Positions 1 through 15,000 of a stretch of DNA of 64,000 bases are shown here, piece by piece. The stretch covers positions 3,033,501-3,097,500 of the forward strand of contig OX345647.1 of the NCBI GenBank assembly GCA_947044365.1. The letters run 5' to 3'. This DNA is from Petrosia ficiformis (taxonomy: Eukaryota > Porifera > Demospongiae > Haplosclerida > Petrosiidae). Within the stretch, counting starts at the first letter, position 1; each line of letters begins with the position of its first letter. The translations under genes were made by a program, and so were the position numbers. The notes below the pieces were generated by a model. It was not told the DNA's origin, ran no database searches, and saw only the letters and a program-made list of their open reading frames with translations.

Positions 1-3000
1 TATGAGTCTCACGAGTGTCATGAGTCCACAGTAGTCATTCTGAGTCTCATGAGTCGCTCTGAGTCTCATGACACGCCTTTAGTCTTTATTACTTTCAGGA
101 TTCTCATGAGTTCCAAGTAGTCTCCCTGAGTCTCATGAGTCTCCATTAGTCTCCCGAGTCTCAATAGTCCCCAGTAGTTTTTTCATTCTCATGAGTCTCC
201 ATTACTCTCGCTGAGTCTAGTGAGTCCCCAGTAGTCTCCCTGTGTTTCATGAGTTTCCATTAGACTATCTGAGTCTCATGAGTCTCCAGTAGTCACTGAG
301 TCTCATGAGTTTCCAGCGGTCTCTATGATTCTCAAGAGTCTCATGAGTCCACAGTAGTCTCTATGAGTCTCATGAGTCACCAGCAGTCTCATGAGTCCAC
401 AGTAGTCTCTATGAGTCTCAGGAGTCACCAGCAGTCTCTGAGTCTCATGAGTCCCTAGTAGTTTCCCTGAGTCTCATGACTCCTCATGAGTCTCTGTGAT
501 TCTCATGAGTCTCATGAGTCTCTGTGATTCTCATGAGTCTCATGAGTGCACAGGGGTTTTTCTGAGTCTCAGGAGTCCCCAGCAGTCTCTGAGACTCATG
601 ATTAACCAGTAGTATCCCTGAGCCTCATGAGTCTCCATTAGTCTCCCTGAGTCTCATGAGTCCCGATTAGTCTTTTTTAGTATCAAGAGTCTCATGAGTC
701 CCTATGAGTCTCTGAGTCTCACGAGTGTCATGAGTCCACAGTAGTCATTCTGAGTCTCATGTGTCGCTCTGAGTCTCATGACACGCCTTTAGTCTTTATT
801 ACTATCAAGACTCTCATGAGTCCCAAATAGACTCCCTGAGTCTCATGAGTCTCCATTAGTCTCGCTGAGTCTCCGGATTTCCCAGTAGTCTCCCGACTGT
901 CATGAGTTTCAATTAGTCTATCTGAGTTTCATGAGTCTCCAGTAGTCACTGAGTCTCATGAGTCCCCAGCGGTCTCTAGTTTCTCATGAGTATCATGAGT
1001 GCACAGTGGTCTTTCTGAGTCTCATGAGTCCCCACAACTCTCTAATAGTCTCATCATTCCCTAGTAGTCTTTGTGAGTCTCATGAGTCTCCATTAGCCTC
1101 CCTGAGTCTCATGAGTCCCAATGAGTCCCTATGATTGTCATGAGTCTCATCAGTCCACAGTAGTCTCTATGAGTCTCATGAGTCACCAGCAGTCTCTGAG
1201 TCTCTTGAATCCCAAGTAGTTTCCTTGAGTCTCATGAGTCCTCATGAGTTTCTGTGATTCATGAGTCTCATGATTGCACAGTGGTTTTTCTGACTCATGA
1301 GTCCCCATGAGTCTCATGAATCTCCATCAGTCTCCCTGATTCTCATGAGTCCTCATGACTCTATGATTCTCATGAGTTTCATGAGTAGACGTAGTCTTTC
1401 TGAAACTCATGAGTCCCCAGCAGTCTCTAGGAGTCAGACAAGTCTCCTTTAGTCTACCAGAGTCTCATGAGTCCCCATGAGTCTCATGAGTCTCCATTAG
1501 TCTACCTGAGTCGCATGAGTCCACAGTAGTCTTTCTGAGTTTTAGGAGTCCCCAGCAGTCTCTATGACACTCATGAGTCTCATGAGCCCCAAGTAGACTC
1601 TCTGAGCCTCACGAGTCTCCAGAAGTCTCAATGAGTCTACTGAGTCCCCAGTAGTTTCCCTGAGACTCATGCGTCTCCGTTACTCTCCCTGAGTCTCAAG
1701 AGTCCCCAGTAGTCTCTGAGTCTCATGAGTCTCCTGTAGTCTCTTTGACTCTCATGAGTCCCTATCAGTCTTTATGAGTCTCACGAGTGTCATGATTCCA
1801 CCGTAGTCATTCTGAGTTTCACGAGTCGCTCTGAGTCTCATGACACGCATTTAGTCTTTAATACTATCAAGAATCTCATGAGTCCCAAATAGTCTCCCTG
1901 AGTCTCATGAGTCTCCATTAGTCTACCTGAGTCTCATGAGTTTCCAGTAGTCTGTTTGAGTCTCATGAGTCCCTTGCAGCCTCGATGAGTCTCATGAGTG
2001 TCCAGTAGTCTCCCTGAGTCTCATGAGGCTCAATTTGTCTCCCTGAGTCTCATGAGTACCCGTGCTTCTCTATAATTTTCGGGAGTCTCTTGAGACCACC
2101 GTAGTCTTTCTGAGTCTCATGAGACCCCAGCAGCCTCTGTGAGTCTCATGAGTCTCCTTTAGTCTCCCAGAGTCTCAAGAGTCCCCATGACTCTCTTGAG
2201 TTTCCGTTAGTCTACCTGAGTCGGATGAGTCCACAGTAGACTTTTTGAGTCTTATGATTCCCCAGCAGTCCCTATGAGTCTCTATGAGTCTCACGAGTGT
2301 CATGAGTCCACAGTAGTCATTCTAAGTCTCATGAGTCGCTCTGAGTCTCATGACACGCCTATAGTTTATATTACTATCAAGATTCTCATAAGTACCAAGT
2401 AGTCTCCCTGAGTCTCATGAGTCTCCATTAGTCTCCCGAGTCTCAATAGTCGACAGTAGTTTATTCATTCTCAAGAGTTCCCTGCAGTCTTTATGATTCT
2501 AATGAGTCCCCAGTAGTCTCTGAGTCTCATGAGTCTCCTGTAGTCTTTTCGAGTCTCATGAGTCCCTATGAGTCTCTATGAATCTCACGAGTGTCATGAG
2601 TCCACAGTAGTCATTCTGAGTCTCATGAGTCGCTCTGAGTCTCATGACACGCCTTTAGTCTTTATTACTATCAAGAATCTCATGAGTGCTAAATAGTCTC
2701 CCTGAGTCTCATGAGTCTCCATTAGTCTCGCTTAATCTCGTGAGTACCCAGTAGTCTCCCTGTTTTTCATGAGTTTCCATTAGACTATCTGAGTCTCATG
2801 AGACTCCAGTAGTCACTGAGTCTCATGAGTCCCCAGCGGTCTCTATGATTCTCATGAGTCTCATGAGTGCTAATTGGTCTTTGTGAGTCTCATGAGTCCC
2901 CAGAAGTCTCTAAAGGTCTCATGAATCCCTAGTAGTCTTTCTGAGTCTCATGAGACTCCATTAGTCTACCTGAGTCTCATGAGCCCTCATGAGTCTCTGT

Positions 3001-6000
3001 GATTCTCATGAGTCTCATGAGTGCACAGTGGTCATTCTGAGTCTCTTGACTCGCTCTGAGTCTCATGACATGCCTTTAGTCTTTATTACTATCAAGAATC
3101 TCATGAGTCCCAAATAGACTCCCTGAGTCTTATGAGTCTCCATTAGTCTCGCTGAGTCTCATGAGTCCCCAGCAGTCTCCCTGAGACTCATGAGTCTCCA
3201 TTAGTCTACCTGAGTCTCATGAGTCTCCATTAGTCTACCTGAGTCTCTTGAGTCTCCAGTAGTCTGTTTGAGTCTCATGAGTCCCCAGCTGTCTCTATGA
3301 GTCTCATGAGTGTCCAGTAGTCTCCCTTAGTCTCATTAGTCTCCTTGAGTCTCATGAGTACCCGTGCTTCTCTATAATTTTCATGAGTCTCTTGAGACCA
3401 CCGTAGTCTTTCTGAGTCTCATGAGTCCCCAGCAGCCTCTGTGAGTCTCATGATCTCCTTTAGTCTCCCCGAGTCTCAAGAGTCCCCATGACTCTCTTGA
3501 GTTTCCGTTAGTCTACCTGAGTCTGATGAGTCCACAGTAGACTTTCTGAGTCTTATGATTCCCCAGCAGTCCCTATGAGTCTCTATGAGTCTCAGGAGTG
3601 TCATGAGTCCACAGCAGTCATTCTGAGTCTCATGAGTCGCTCTGAGTCTCATGACACGCCTTTAGTCTTTATTACTATCAAGAATCTCATGAGTCCTAAA
3701 TAGTCTCCCTGAGTCTGATGAATCTTCATTAGTCTCGCTGAATCTCGTTAGTCCCCAGTAGTCTCCCTGAGATTCATGAGTTTCCATTAGACTATCTGAG
3801 TCTCATGAGTCTCCAGTAGTCACTGAGTCTCATGAGTCCCCATCGGTCTCTGATTCTCATGAGTCTCATGAGTGCTAAGTGGTCTTTGTGAGTCTCATGA
3901 GTCCCCAGAAGTCTCTAAAGGTCTCATGATTCCCTAGTAGTCTCCCTGAGTCTCATGAGACTCCATTAGTCTCCCTGAGTCTCATGAGTCCTCATGAGTC
4001 TCTGTGATTCTCATGAGTCTCATGAGTGCACAGTGGTCATTCTGAGTCTCTTGACTCGCTCTGAGTCTCATGACATGCCTTTAGTCTTTATTGCTATCAA
4101 GAATCTCATGAGTCCCAAATAGACTCCCTGAGTCTTATGAGTCTCCATTAGTCTCGCTGAGTCTCATGAGTCCCCAGCAGTCTCCCTGAGACTCATGAGT
4201 CTCCATTAGTCTACCTGAGTCTCATGAGTCTCCATTAGTCTACCTGAGTCTCTTGAGTCTCCAGTAGTCTGTTTGAGTCTCATGAGTCCCCAGCTGTCTC
4301 TATGAGTCTCATGAGTGTCCAGTAGTCTCCCTTAGTCTCATTAGTCTCCCTGAGTCTCATGAGTACCCGTGCTTCTCTATAATTTTCATGAGTCTCTTGA
4401 GACCACCGTAGTCTTTCTGAGTCTCATGAGTCCCCAGCAGCCTCTGTGAGTCTCATGATCTCCTTTAGTCTCCCCGAGTCTCAAGAGTCCCCATGACTCT
4501 CTGGAGTGTCTGTTAGTCTACCTGAGTCTGATGAGTCCACAGTAGACTTTCTGAGTCTTATGATTCCCCAGCAGTCCCTATGAGTCTCTATGAGTCTCAC
4601 GAGTGTCATGAGTCCACAGCAGTCATTCTGAGTCTCATGAGTCGCTCTGAGTCTCATGACACGCCTTTAGTTTATGTTACTATCAAGAATCTCATGAGTC
4701 CCAAATAGTCTCCCTGAGTCTGATGAATCTCCATTAGTCTCGCTGAATCTCGTTAGTCCCCAGTAGTCTCCCTGAGATTCATGAGTTTCCATTAGACTAT
4801 CTGAGTCTCATGAGTCTCCAGTAGTCACTGAGTCTCATGAGTCCCCAGCGGTCTCTATGATTCTCATGAGTCTCATGAGTGCTAAGTGGTCTTTGTGAGT
4901 CTCATGAGTCCCCAGAAGTCTCTAAAGGTCTCATGATTCCCTAGTAGTCTCCCTGAGTCTCATGAGACTCCATTAGTCTCCCTGAGTCTCATGAGTCCTC
5001 ATGAGTCTCTGTGATTCTCATGAGTCTCATGAGGGCACAGTTGTTTTTCTGACTCTCAGGTGTCCCCAGCAGTCTCTGAGACTCATGATTAACCAGTAGT
5101 ATCCCTGAGACTCATGAGTCTCCATTATTCTCCCTGAGTTTCATGAGTCCCCATTAGTCTTTTTTACTATCAAGAGTCTCATGAGTCCCTATGAGTCTCT
5201 CTGAGTCTCATGAGTCTCATGAGTGCACAGTGGTCTTTCTGAGTCTCATGAGTCCCCAGCAGTCTTTATGAGTCTCATGATTCCCCAGTAGTCTCCCTGA
5301 ATCTCATGAGTCTCATTTAGTCTCCCAGAGTCTCATGAGTCCCCATGAGTCTCATGAATTTCCAGTAGTCTCCCTGATTCTCATGAGTCCTCATGACTCT
5401 ATGATTCTCATGAGTCTCATGAGTCCAAAGTAGTCTTTCTGAAACTAATGAGTACCCAGCAGTCTCTAGGAATCTGACAAGTCTCCTTTAGTCTACCAGA
5501 GTCTCATGAGTCCCCATGAGTTTCATGAGTCTCCATTAGTCTACCTGAGTCTCATGAGTCCACAGTAGTCTTTCTGAAATTTATGAGTCCCCAGCATTCT
5601 CTATGACACTCATGAGTCTAATGAGCCCCCAGTAGTCTCCCGGAATTTCATGAGACTTCATTAGTCTCCCTGAGTCTCATGAGTCTCCATTAGTCTGAGT
5701 CTCATGAGTCCCCACTAGTCTCCCTGAATCTCATGAGTCCCTATTAGTCTCTCTGAGTCTCATGAGTACCCAGCAGTCTTTATGATTCTAATGAGTCCCC
5801 AGTAGTATCTCTGAGTCTCATGAGTTTCCTGTAGTCTCTTGGAGTCTCATGAATCCCTATAAGTCTCTGAGTCTCACGAGTGTCATGAGTCCACAGTAGT
5901 CATTCTGAGTCTCATGAGTCGCTCTGAGTCTCATGACACGCCTTTAGTCTTTATTACTATCAAGACTCTCATGAGTCCCAAATAGACTCCCTGAGTCTCA

Positions 6001-9000
6001 TGAGTTTCCATTAGTCTCGCTGAGTCTCCGGAGTCCCCAGTAGTGTCATGAGTTTCCATTAGTCTTTTTGAGTCTCATGAGTCTCCAGTAGTCACTGAGT
6101 CTCATGGGTCCCCAGCGGTCTCTAATTTTTCATGAGTCTCATGAGTGCACAGTGGTCTTTGTGAGTCTCATGATTCCCCACAAGTCTCTAATGGTCTCAT
6201 GATTCCTTAGTAGTCTCATGAGTCTCCATTATCCTCCCTGAGTCTCATGAGTCCCAATGAGTCCCTATGATTCTCATGAGTCTCATGAGTCCACCGTAGT
6301 CTCCATGAGTCTCATGAGTTACCAGCAGTCTCATGCGTCCACATTAGTCTCTATGAGTCTCATGAGTCACCAGCAGTCTCTGAGTCTCTTGAATCTCAAG
6401 TAGTTTCCCTGAGTCTCATGAGTCCTCATGAGTCTGTGTGATTCTCATGAGTCTCATGAGTGCCCAGTGGTTTTTCTGACTCTCATGAGTCTCATGAATC
6501 TCCATTAGTCTCCCTGATTCTCATGAGTCCTCATGACTCTATGATTCTCATGAGTCTCACGAGTCCACGTAGTCCTTCTGAAATTCATGAGTCCCCAGCA
6601 GTCTCTAGGAGTCAGACAAGTCTCCTTTAGTTTACCAGAGTCTCATGAGTCCCCATGAGTCTCATGAGTCTCCATTAGTCTAACTGAGTCTCATGAGTCC
6701 ACAGTAGTCTTTCTGAGTTTTAGGAGTCCCCAGCAGTCTCTATGACACTCATAAGTCTCATGAGCCCCCAGTAGTCTGTCTGAGCCTCATGAGTCTCCAG
6801 CAGTCTCAATGAGACTCCTGAGTCCCCAGTAGTTTCCCTGAGCCTCACGAGTCTCCAGAAGTCTCCCTGAGTCTCATGAGTCCCCAGTAGTCTCTGAGTC
6901 TCATGAGTCTCCTGTAGTCTCTTTGAGTCTCATGAGTCCCGATGAGTCTCGATGAGTCTCACGAGTGTCATGAGTCCACAGTAGTCATTCTGAGTCTCAT
7001 GAGTCGCTCTGAGTCTCATGACACGCCTTTAGTCTTTATTACTATCAAGAATCTCATGAGTCCCAAATAGTCTCCCTGAGTCTCATGAGTCTCCATTAGT
7101 CTCGCTGAGTCTCATGAGTCCCCAGCAGTCTCCCTGAGTCTCATGAGTCTCCATTAGTCTACCTGAGTCTCATGAGTCTCATGTTGTCTGTTAGAGTCTC
7201 ATGAGTCCCCAGCAGTCTCTCTGAGTCTCATGAGTGTCCAGTAGTCTCCCTGAGTCTCATGAGGCTCAATTTGTCTCTCTGAGTCAATGAGTACCCGTGC
7301 TTCTCTATAATTTCCATGAGTCTCTTGAGACTACAGTAGTCTTTCTGAGTCTCATGAGACCCCCAGCAGCCTCTGTGAGTCACATGAGTCTCCTTTAGTC
7401 TCTCAGAGTCTCAAGAGTCCCCATGACTCTCTTGAGTTTCCGTTAGTCTACCTGAGTCTGATGAGTCCACAGTAGACTTTCTGAGTCTTATGATTCCCCA
7501 GCAGTCCCTATGAGTCTCTATGAGTCTCACGAGTGTCATGAGTCCACAGTAGTCATTCTGAGTCTCATGAGTCGCTCTGAGTCTCATGACACGCATTTAG
7601 TCTTTATTACTGTCAAGAATCTCATGAGTTCCAAGTAGTCTCCCTGAGTCTCATGACTCTCCATTAGTCTCCCGAATCTCAATAGTCCCCAGTAGTTTAT
7701 TCATTCTCATGAGTCTCCATTACTCTCGCTAAGTCTAGTGAGTCCCCAGTAGTCTCCCTGTGTTTCATGAGTTTCCATTAGACTATCTGAGTCTCATGAG
7801 TCTCCCGTAGTCACTGAGTCTCATGAGTTTCCAGCGGTCTCTGTGATTCTCATGAGTCTCATGAGTCCACAGTAGTCTCTATGAGTCTCATGAGTCACCA
7901 GCAGTCTCATGAGTCCACAGTAATCTCTATGAGTCTCAGGAGTCACCAGCAGTCTCTGAGTCTCATGAATCCCAAGTAGTCTTCCTGAGTCTCATGAGTC
8001 CTCATGAGTCTCTGTGATTCTCATGAGTCTCATGAGTGCACAGTGGTTTTTTTGACTCTCATGTGTCCCCATGAGTCTCATGAATCTCCATTAGTCTCCC
8101 TGATTCTCATGAGTCCTCATGACTCTATGATTCTCATGAGTCTCATGAGTCCGAAGTAGTCTTTCTGAAACTCATGAGTCCCCAGCAGTCTCTAGGAGTC
8201 TGACAAGTCTCCTTTAGTCTACCAGAGTCTCATGAGTCCCCATGAGTCTCATGAGTCTCCATTAGTCTACCTGAGTCTCATGAGTCCACAGTAGTCTTTC
8301 TGAGTTTTATAAGTCCCCAGCAGTCTCTATGACACTCATGAGTCTCCTGAGTCCCCAGTAGTTTCCCATACACTCATGCGTCTCCGTTACTCTCCCAGAG
8401 TCTCATGAGTCCCCATTAGTTTTTTCATTCTCATGAGTTCCCAGCAGTCTCTATGATTCTAATGAGTCCCCAGTAGTCTCTCTGAGTCTCAAGAGTCTCC
8501 TGTAGTCTCTTTGAGTCTCATGAGTCCCTATGAGTCTCACGAGTGTCATGAGTCCACAGTAGTCATTCTGAGTCTCATGAGTCGCTCTGAGTCTCATGAC
8601 ACGCCTTTAGTCTTTATTACTATCAAGATTCTCATGAGTCCCAAATAGTCTTTCTGAGTCTCATGAGTCCCCAGTAGTCTCCCTGAGTCGCATGAGTTTC
8701 CATTAGTCTATCTGAGTCTCATGAGTCTCCAGTAGTCATGAGTTTCCAGCAGTCTCTATGATTCTCATGAGTCTCATGAGTGCACAGTGGTCTGTGAGTC
8801 TCACGAGTCCCAAGAAGTCTCTTATAGTCTCATGATTCCCTAGTAGTCTTTGTGATTCTCATGAGTCTCCATCAGTCTCCCTGAGTCTCATGAGTCCTCA
8901 TGAGTCTCTGTGACTCTCATGAGTCTCATGAGTGCACAGTGGTCTTTGTGAGTCTCATGAGTCCCAAGAAGTCACTAATAGTCTCATGATTCCGTAGTAG

Positions 9001-12000
9001 TCTTTGAAAGTCTCATGAGTCTCCATTGGTTTACCTGAGTCTCATGATCTCCAGTAGTCTGTTTGAGTCTCATGAGTCCCCTGTAGACTCTCTGAGTCTG
9101 ATGATACTCCAATAGTCTCCCAGATTCTCATGAGTCCCCATGAGTTTCATGAGTCTCCATTAGTCTCGCTGAGTCTCGAGTCCACAGTAGTCTCTTTGAT
9201 TTTCACGAGTAACGAGCAGTCTCTATGAGTCTTCTGAGTCCCCAGTAGTTTCCCTGAGACTCATGAGTCTCCGTTACTCTCTCTGAGTCTCATGAGTTTC
9301 TATGATTCTCAAGTGTCTCTTGAGTGTCCAGTAGTCTCCATGAGTCTCATGAGGCTCAATAAGTCTCCCTCAGTCTCATGAGTACCCGTGCTTCTCTATA
9401 ATTTTCAGGAGTCTCTTGAGTCCATCGTAGTCTTTCTGAGTCTCATGAGTCCCCAGCAGCCTCTATGAGTCTCATGAGTCTCCTTTAGTCTCCCAAAGTC
9501 TCAAGAGTCCCCATGAGTCTCTTGAGTTTCCGTTAGTCTACCTGAGTCTGATGAGTCCACAGTAGACTTTCTGAATCTTATGATATCACAGCAGTCTCTG
9601 TGAGTCTCCTAAGTCCCCAGTAGTCTCTCTGAGTCTCTTGATTACCCAGCAGTCTCTGTGATTCATGTGTCAACAGTAGTCGCCCTGAGTCTCATGAGTC
9701 TCCATTAGTCTCCCTGAGTCTCATGAGTCCATTTCAGTCTTTGTTAGTATCAAGATTCTCATGAGTTCCAAGTAGTCTCCCTGAGTCACATGATTCTCCA
9801 TTAGTCTTCCGAGTCTCAATAGTTCCCAGTAGTTTTTTCATTCTCATGAGTTCCCAGCAGTCTCTATGATTCTAATGAGTCCCCAGTAGTCTCTGAGTCT
9901 CATGAGTCTCCTGTATTCTTTTGGAGTCTCATGAGTCCCTATGAGTCTCTATGAGTCTCACGAGTGTCATGAGTCCACAGTAGTCATTCTGAGTCTCATG
10001 AGTCGCTCTGAGTCTCATGACACGCCTTTAGTCTATATTACTATCAAGAATCTCATGAGTCCCAAATAGTCTCCCTGAGTCTCATGAGTCTCCATTAGTC
10101 TCGCTGAGTCTCATGAGTACCCGTGCTTCTCTATAATTTTCATGAGTCTCTTGAGACCACCGTAGTCTTTTTGAGTCTCATGAGTCCCTATGAGTCTCTA
10201 TGAGTCCCACGAGAGTCATTCTGTGTCTCATGAGTCGTTCTGAGTCTCATGACACGCCTTTAGTCTTTATTACTATCAAGAATCTCATGAGTCCTAAATA
10301 GTCTCCCTGAGTCTCATGAGTCTCCATTAGTCTCGCTGAATTTCGTGAGTACTCAGTAGTCTCCCTGTGTTTCATGAGTTTCCATTAGACTAACTGAGTC
10401 TCATGAGTCTCCAGTAGTCACTGAGTCTCATGAGTCCCCAGCGGTCTCTATGATTCTCATGAGTCTCATGAGTGCTAAGTGGTCTTTGTGAGTCTCATGA
10501 GTCCCCAGAACTCTCTAAAAGTCTCATGATTCCCTAGTAGTCTTTCTGAGTCTCATGAGACTCCAGTAGTCTCCCTGAGTCTCATGAGTCCTCATGAGTC
10601 TCTGTGATTCTCATGAGTCTCATGAGTGTACAGTGGTCATTCTGAGTCTCTTGACTCGCTCTGAGTCTCATGACACGCCTTTAGTCTTTATTACTATCAA
10701 GAATTTCATGAGTCCCAAATAGTCTCCCTGAGTCTCATGAGCCTCCATTAGTCTCGCTGAGTCTCATGAATCCCCAGCAGTCTCCCTGAGTCTCATGAGT
10801 CTCCATTAGTCTACCTGAGTCTCATGAGTCTCCAGTAGTTTGATTGAGTCTCATGAGTCCCCAGGAGTCTCTATGAGTCTCATGAGTGTCCAGTAGTCTC
10901 CTTGAGTCTCATGAGGCTCAATTAGTCTCCCAGAGTCTCAAAAGTCCCCATGACTCTCTTGAGTTTCCGTTAGTCTACCTGAGTCTGATGAGTCCACAGT
11001 AGACTTTCTGAGTCTTATGATTCCCCAGCAGTCCCTATGAGTCTCTATGAGTCTCACGAGTGTCATGAGTCCACAGTAGTCATTCTGAGTCTCATGAGTC
11101 GCTCTGAGTCTCATGACACTCCTTTAGTCTTTATTACTATCAAGATTCTCATGAGTCCCAAATAGTCTCCCTGAGTCTCATGAGTCTCCATTAGTCTCGC
11201 TGAATCTCGTTAGTCCCCAGTAGTCTCCCTGAGATTCATGAGTTTCCATTAGACTATCTGAGTCTCATGAGTCTCCAGTAGTCACTGAGTCTCATGAGTC
11301 CCCAGCGGTCTCTATGATTCTCATGAGTCTCATGAGTGCTAAGTGGTTTTTGTGAGTGTCATGAGTCACCAGTAGTCATGAGTCCCCAGCAGTCTCTATG
11401 ATTCTCATGAGTCTCCTGAGTGCACAGTGGTCTGTGAGTCTCATGAGTCCCAAGAAGTCTCTAATAGTCTCATGATTCCGTAGTAGTCTTTGTGAGTCTC
11501 ATGAGTCTCCATTAGTCTACCTGAGTCTCATGAGTCCTCATGAGTCTCTGTGACTCTCATGAGTCTCATGAGTGCACAGTGGTTTTTGTGAGTCTCATGA
11601 GTCCCAAGAAGTCTTTAATAGTCTCATGATTCTGTAGTAGTCTTTGTGAGTCTCATGAGTCTCCATTAGTTTACCTGAGTCTCATGATCTCCAGTAGTCT
11701 GTTTGAATCTCATGAGTCCCCAGAAGTCTCAATGAGTCTCATGAGCACCCTGTAGATTCTCTGAGTCACATGATACTGCAATAGTCTCCCAGATTCTCAT
11801 GAGTCCCCATGAGTTTCATGAGTCTCCATTAGTCTCGCTGAGTTTCGAGTCCACAGTAGTCTCTTTGATTTTCACGAGTAACGAGCAGTCTCTATGAGTC
11901 TTCTGAATCCCCAGTAGTTTCCCTTAGACTCATGCGTCTCCGTTACTCTCTCTGAGTAGTTTCCATCAGTCTCATGAGGCTCAATTAGTCTCCCTCAGCC

Positions 12001-15000
12001 TCATGAGTACCCGTGCTTCTCTATAATTTTCATGAGTCGCTTGAGTCCATCGTAGTCTTTCTGAGTCTCATGAGTCCCCAGCAGCCTCTATGAGTCTCAT
12101 GAGTCTCCTTTAGTCTCCCAAAGTCTCAAGAGTCCCCATGAGTCTCTTGAGTTTCCGATAGTCTACCTGAGTCTGATGAGTCCACAGTAGACTGTCTGAG
12201 TCTTATGATTCCCCAGCAGTATCTGTGAGTCTCCTAAGTCCCCAGTAGTCTCTCTGAGTCTCTTGATTACCCAGCAGTCTCTGTGATTCATGTCTCCCCA
12301 GTAGTCGCCCTGAGTCTCATGAGTCTCCATTAGTCTTCCGAGTCTCAATAGTCCCCAGTAGTTTATTCATTCTCATGAATTCCCAGCAGTCTCTATGATT
12401 CTAATGAGTCCCCAGTAGTCTCTGAGTCTCATGAGTCTCCTGTAGTTCTTTGAGTCTCATGAGTCCCTATGAGTCTCTATGAGTCTCAAGAGTGTCATGA
12501 GTCCACAGTAGTCATTCTGAGTCTCATGAGTCGCTCTGAGTCTCATGACACGCCTTTAGTCTTTATTACTATCAAGATTCTCATGAGTTCCAAGTAGTAT
12601 CCCTGAGTCTCATGAGTCTCCATTAGTCTCCCGAGTCTCAATAGTCCCCAGTAATTTTTTCATTCTCATGAGTTCCCTGCAGTCTCTATGATTCTCATGA
12701 GTCCCTAAGAGTCTCTCCGAGTCTCATGAGTCCCTATGATTCTCTCTGAGTCTCATAAGTCTCATGAGTGCACAGTGGTCTTCCTGAGTCTCATGAGTCC
12801 CCAGCAGTCTCTATGAGTCTCATGAGTGTCCAGTAGTCTCCCTGAGTCTCATGAGGCTCAATTAGTCTCCCTGAGTCTCATGAGTACCCGTGCTTCTCTA
12901 TAATTTTCATGAGTCTCTTGAGACCGCCGTAGTCTTTCTGAGTCTCATGAGTCCCCAGCAGCCTCTGTGAGTCTTATGATCTCCTTTAGTCTCCCAGAGT
13001 CTCAAGAGTCCCCATGACTCTTTTGAGTTTCCGTTAGTCTACCTGAGTCTGATGAGTCCACAGTAGACTTTCTGAGTCTTATGATTCCCCAGCAGTCCCT
13101 ATGAGTCTCTATGAGTCTCACGAGTGTCATGAGTCCACAGTAGTCATTGTGAGTCTCATGAGTCGCTCTGAGTCTCATGACACGCCCTTAGTCTTTATTA
13201 CTATCAAGATTCTCATGAGTTCCAAGTAGTCTCATGAGTCTCCATTAGTCTCCCGAGTCTCAATAGTCCCCAGTAGTTTATTCATTCTCATGAGTTCCCT
13301 GCAGTCTCTATGATTATAATGAGTCCCCAGTAGTCTCTGAGTCTCATGAGTCTCCTGTAGTTTTTTTGAGTATCATGAGTCCCTATGAGTCTCTATGAGT
13401 CTCACGAGTGTCATGAGTCCACAGTAGTCATTCTGAGTCTCATGAGTCGCTCTGAGTCTCATGACACGCCTTTAGTCTTTATTACTATCAAGAACCTCAT
13501 GAGTCCCAAATAGTCTCCCTGAGTCTCATGAGTCTCCATTAGTCTCGCTGAATCTCGTTAGTCCCCAGTAGTCTCCCTGTGTTTCATGAGTTTCCATTAA
13601 ATTATCTGATTCTCATGAGTCTCCAGTAGTCCCTGAGTCTCATGAGTCCACAGCGGTCTCATGGTTCCCTAGTAGTCTTTCGGAGTCTCATGAGACTCCA
13701 TTAGTCTCCCTGAGTCTCATGAGTCCTCATGAGTCTCTGTGATTCTCATGAGTCTCATGAGTGCACAGTGGTCATTCTGAGTCTCATGAGTCGCTCTGAG
13801 TCTCATGACACGCCTTTAGGCTTTATTACTATCAAGAATCTCATGAGTCCCAAATAGTCTCCCTGAGTCTCATGAGTCTCCATTAGTCTCGCTGAGTCTC
13901 ATGAGTCCCTAGCAGTCTCTCTGAGTCTCCTGAGTCTCCTGTAGTTTTTTTTGAATATCATGAGTCCCTATGAGTCTCTATGAGTCTCACGAGTGTCATG
14001 AGTCCACAGTAGTCATTCTGAGTCTCATGAGTCGCTCTGAGTCTCATGACACGCCTTTAGTCTTTATTACTATCAAGAACCTCATGAGTCCCAAATAGTC
14101 TCCCTGAGTCTCATGAGTCTCCATTATTCTCGCTGAATCTCGTGAGTCCCCTGTAGTCTCCCTGAGTTTCATGAGTCTCCATTAGTCTACCTGAGTTTCA
14201 TGAGTCTCCAGTAGTCTGTTTGAGTCTCATGAGTCCCCAGTAGTCTCCTTGAGATTCATGAGTTTCCATTAGACTATCTGAGTCTCATGAGTCTCCAGTA
14301 GTCACTGAGTCTCATGAGTCCCCAGCGGTCTCTATGATTCTCATGAGTCTCATGAGTGCTAAGTGGTCTTTGTGAGTCTCATGAGTCCCCAGAAGTCTCT
14401 AAAAGTCTCATGATTCCCTAGTAGTCTTTCTGAGTCTCATGAAACACCATTAGTCTCCCTGAGTCTCATGAGTCCTCATGAGTCTCTGTGATTCTCATGA
14501 GTCTCATGAGTGCACAGTGGTTTTTCTGAGTCTCAGGATTCCCCAGCAGTCTCTGAGACTCATGATTAACCAGTAGTATCAATGACCCTCTTGAGTCTCC
14601 ATTAGTCTCCCTGAGTCTCATGAATCCCCATTAGTCTTTTTTAGTATCAACAGTCTCATGAGTCCCTATGAGTCACTCTGAGTCTCATGAGTCCCTATGA
14701 GTCTCTCTGAGTTTCATGAGTCTCATGAGTGCACTGTGGTCTTTCTGAGTCTCATAAGTCCCAAACTGTCTCTATGAGTCTCATGATTCCCCAGTAGTCT
14801 CCCTGAATCTCATGAGTCTTCTTTTTTCTCCCAGAGTCTCATGAGTCCCCATGAGTCTCATGAATCTCCAGTAGTCTCCCTGATTCTCTTGAGTCCTCAT
14901 GACTCTATGATTCTCATGAGTCTCATGAGTCCAAAGTAGTCTTTCTGAAACTCATGAGTCCCCAGCAGTCTCTAGGAGTCTGACAAGTCTCCTTTAGTCA

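Noticed and set aside
361..390. AP-1 binding sites (TGAGTCA) in satellite A
   Set aside because: The monomer is one base from this motif, so matches appear by chance mutation; no sign of selection.
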